From Nitrospirota bacterium (GTDB lineage Bacteria; Nitrospirota; Nitrospiria; Nitrospirales; UBA8639), in contig JAALKI010000007.1 of assembly GCA_011088105.1 (NCBI GenBank), forward strand, positions 30,746 to 94,745: 64,000 nt of DNA, given 5' to 3'. Below are positions 63,558-64,000 of the stretch, piece by piece. Both the position numbers and the translations under genes were made by a program. The notes under the pieces were generated by a model. It saw only the letters and a list, made by a program, of their open reading frames with translations. It was not told where the DNA came from and ran no database searches. The first letter of the stretch is position 1. Each line of letters begins with the position of its first letter.

Positions 63558-64000
63558 GGCCCGCCCGTCGCCGGGAATTAGCCCAGTGGTTTCAGGGAAC
63601 ATTTTCGGTGAGTTGTGTGCGGGCCTGTCGGTTAGCCCCGTTTGCGCGCTCTTCGTGGTATCGACGGAGTCGAGCCACTGATCGATCAGCGTTACGGCTG
63701 CGGATTCGCGATCTCGCTCATGCCTGCCCGCGGGTTGGTTAGCTGCGGATTTGGGTCCTCTTGCGGCGCGAAGGCTGGCTGGTGAATAAGAAACGGGTGC
63801 GCCGGCGCTATTGACTGGAAGGGCTACAATTACGGCTGCGGGTACGGAGACGGAAACACAGCGCGCTGCATCGGGGTCCGGCTCCCACTCCCGTGGGACC
63901 GACCGAGTGCTGGAGTATGGACTTTGTCCATGATACCCTGACAGATGTGTAAGCTTCCCCCAACCACGGACAGGCGCAATGTAGAGCTTTCTGGCAGAAT
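63551..64000 (+). pseudogene. IS3-family OrfB (integrase) remnant
   Basis: Frame entered by -1 slippage at 63551: ARRRELAQWFQGTFSVSC, then after an in-frame TAG (63740) LRIWVLLRREGWLVNKKRV, a TGA (63812), and later TECWSMDFVHDTL, the start of the DDE core, ended by TAA (63950). At least three stops interrupt it, so transposase is dead. It extends beyond the window. Confidence 0.85.

Larger units (their letters stand above)
63291..64000 (+). mobile_element. Decaying IS3-family insertion sequence, cut by the window end
   Basis: OrfA and a stop-riddled orfB follow each other in the -1 frame with an A7 slippage tract between, as in IS3-family elements. Left inverted repeat and target duplication were not identified. 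Composition is more GC-rich than the neighbouring genes, indicating outside origin. Confidence 0.8.

Overview
This 64 kb window reads as a chromosomal stretch of a Gram-negative, respiratory, metal- and nitrogen-handling bacterium. The best guess is a Nitrospira-like nitrite oxidiser (phylum Nitrospirota). This is inferred from the gene mix (copper nitrite reductase nirK beside a Crp/Fnr regulator, a cytochrome P460, a SoxCD-like sulfite dehydrogenase pair, GpgS-type osmolyte glycosyltransferases and a diverged ClpS), not from a marker-gene search. Genes are dense and mostly in long co-directional runs with frequent ATGA-type overlaps. Two tRNA genes, several intrinsic terminators and several sigma-70-type promoters can be seen. 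No CRISPR array, rRNA or prophage is visible.

Layout. 1-3.5 kb: 3' end of an RlpA-like gene, a primary-type sigma-70 factor (-), and divergently an HxlR regulator with a ferredoxin-NADP-reductase-like flavoprotein, separated by a perfect inverted repeat. 3.6-7.3 kb (-): gene remnant, then glycosyltransferase / mechanosensitive-channel-like protein / glycosyltransferase, probably for osmoadaptation. 7.5-8.5 kb: Pal-like lipoprotein. 8.7-13.2 kb (+): first Gld-type set (ABC ATPase, permease, GldG-like, DUF4340). 13.3-17.1 kb (+): transketolase, Crp/Fnr regulator, nirK. 17.2-23.7 kb: cupin, PepF-type oligopeptidase, DUF481 outer-membrane protein, CNNM/CBS membrane protein, and an unrecognised 410-aa protein. 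24.1 kb: initiator tRNA-Met (-). 24.9-37.1 kb (-): one ten-gene run, MoxR / DUF58 / DUF4381 / BatA / BatB-BatC fusion / BatD followed by a second Gld-type set.

37.2-41.8 kb: cupredoxin, dienelactone hydrolase, SoxC-like and SoxD-like pair, and a secreted protein interrupted by a frameshift at an A7 tract. 42.2-47.9 kb (+): a His-rich secreted protein and a Cus/Czc-type RND efflux operon. Its adaptor is intact, but its pump gene carries an internal deletion with frameshift and its outer-membrane-factor gene is split by a 19-bp tandem duplication. 48.2-54.4 kb (-): TonB2 / TPR / TonB / ExbB / ExbD, two small Cys-x-Trp-x-Cys membrane proteins, an excisionase-like HTH protein, an unknown secreted protein and a cytochrome P460. 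54.6-62.8 kb: secA, a tandem pair of HEAT-repeat paralogues, proC, small proteins, a ClpS-like adaptor and a UDP-glucuronate-epimerase-like gene. 63 kb to the end: tRNA-Leu(UAA), then a decaying IS3-family element running off the window.

The most noteworthy points are the fusion of a MoxR/Bat gene set with a Gld-type ABC set (plus a second Gld set 12 kb away), the freshly broken metal-efflux operon, the long TonB/P460/small-protein run with no visible receptor, the orphan SoxCD-like pair, and the A7 frameshift in an otherwise intact secreted protein. Frameshifts can be assembly errors and should be checked against reads.
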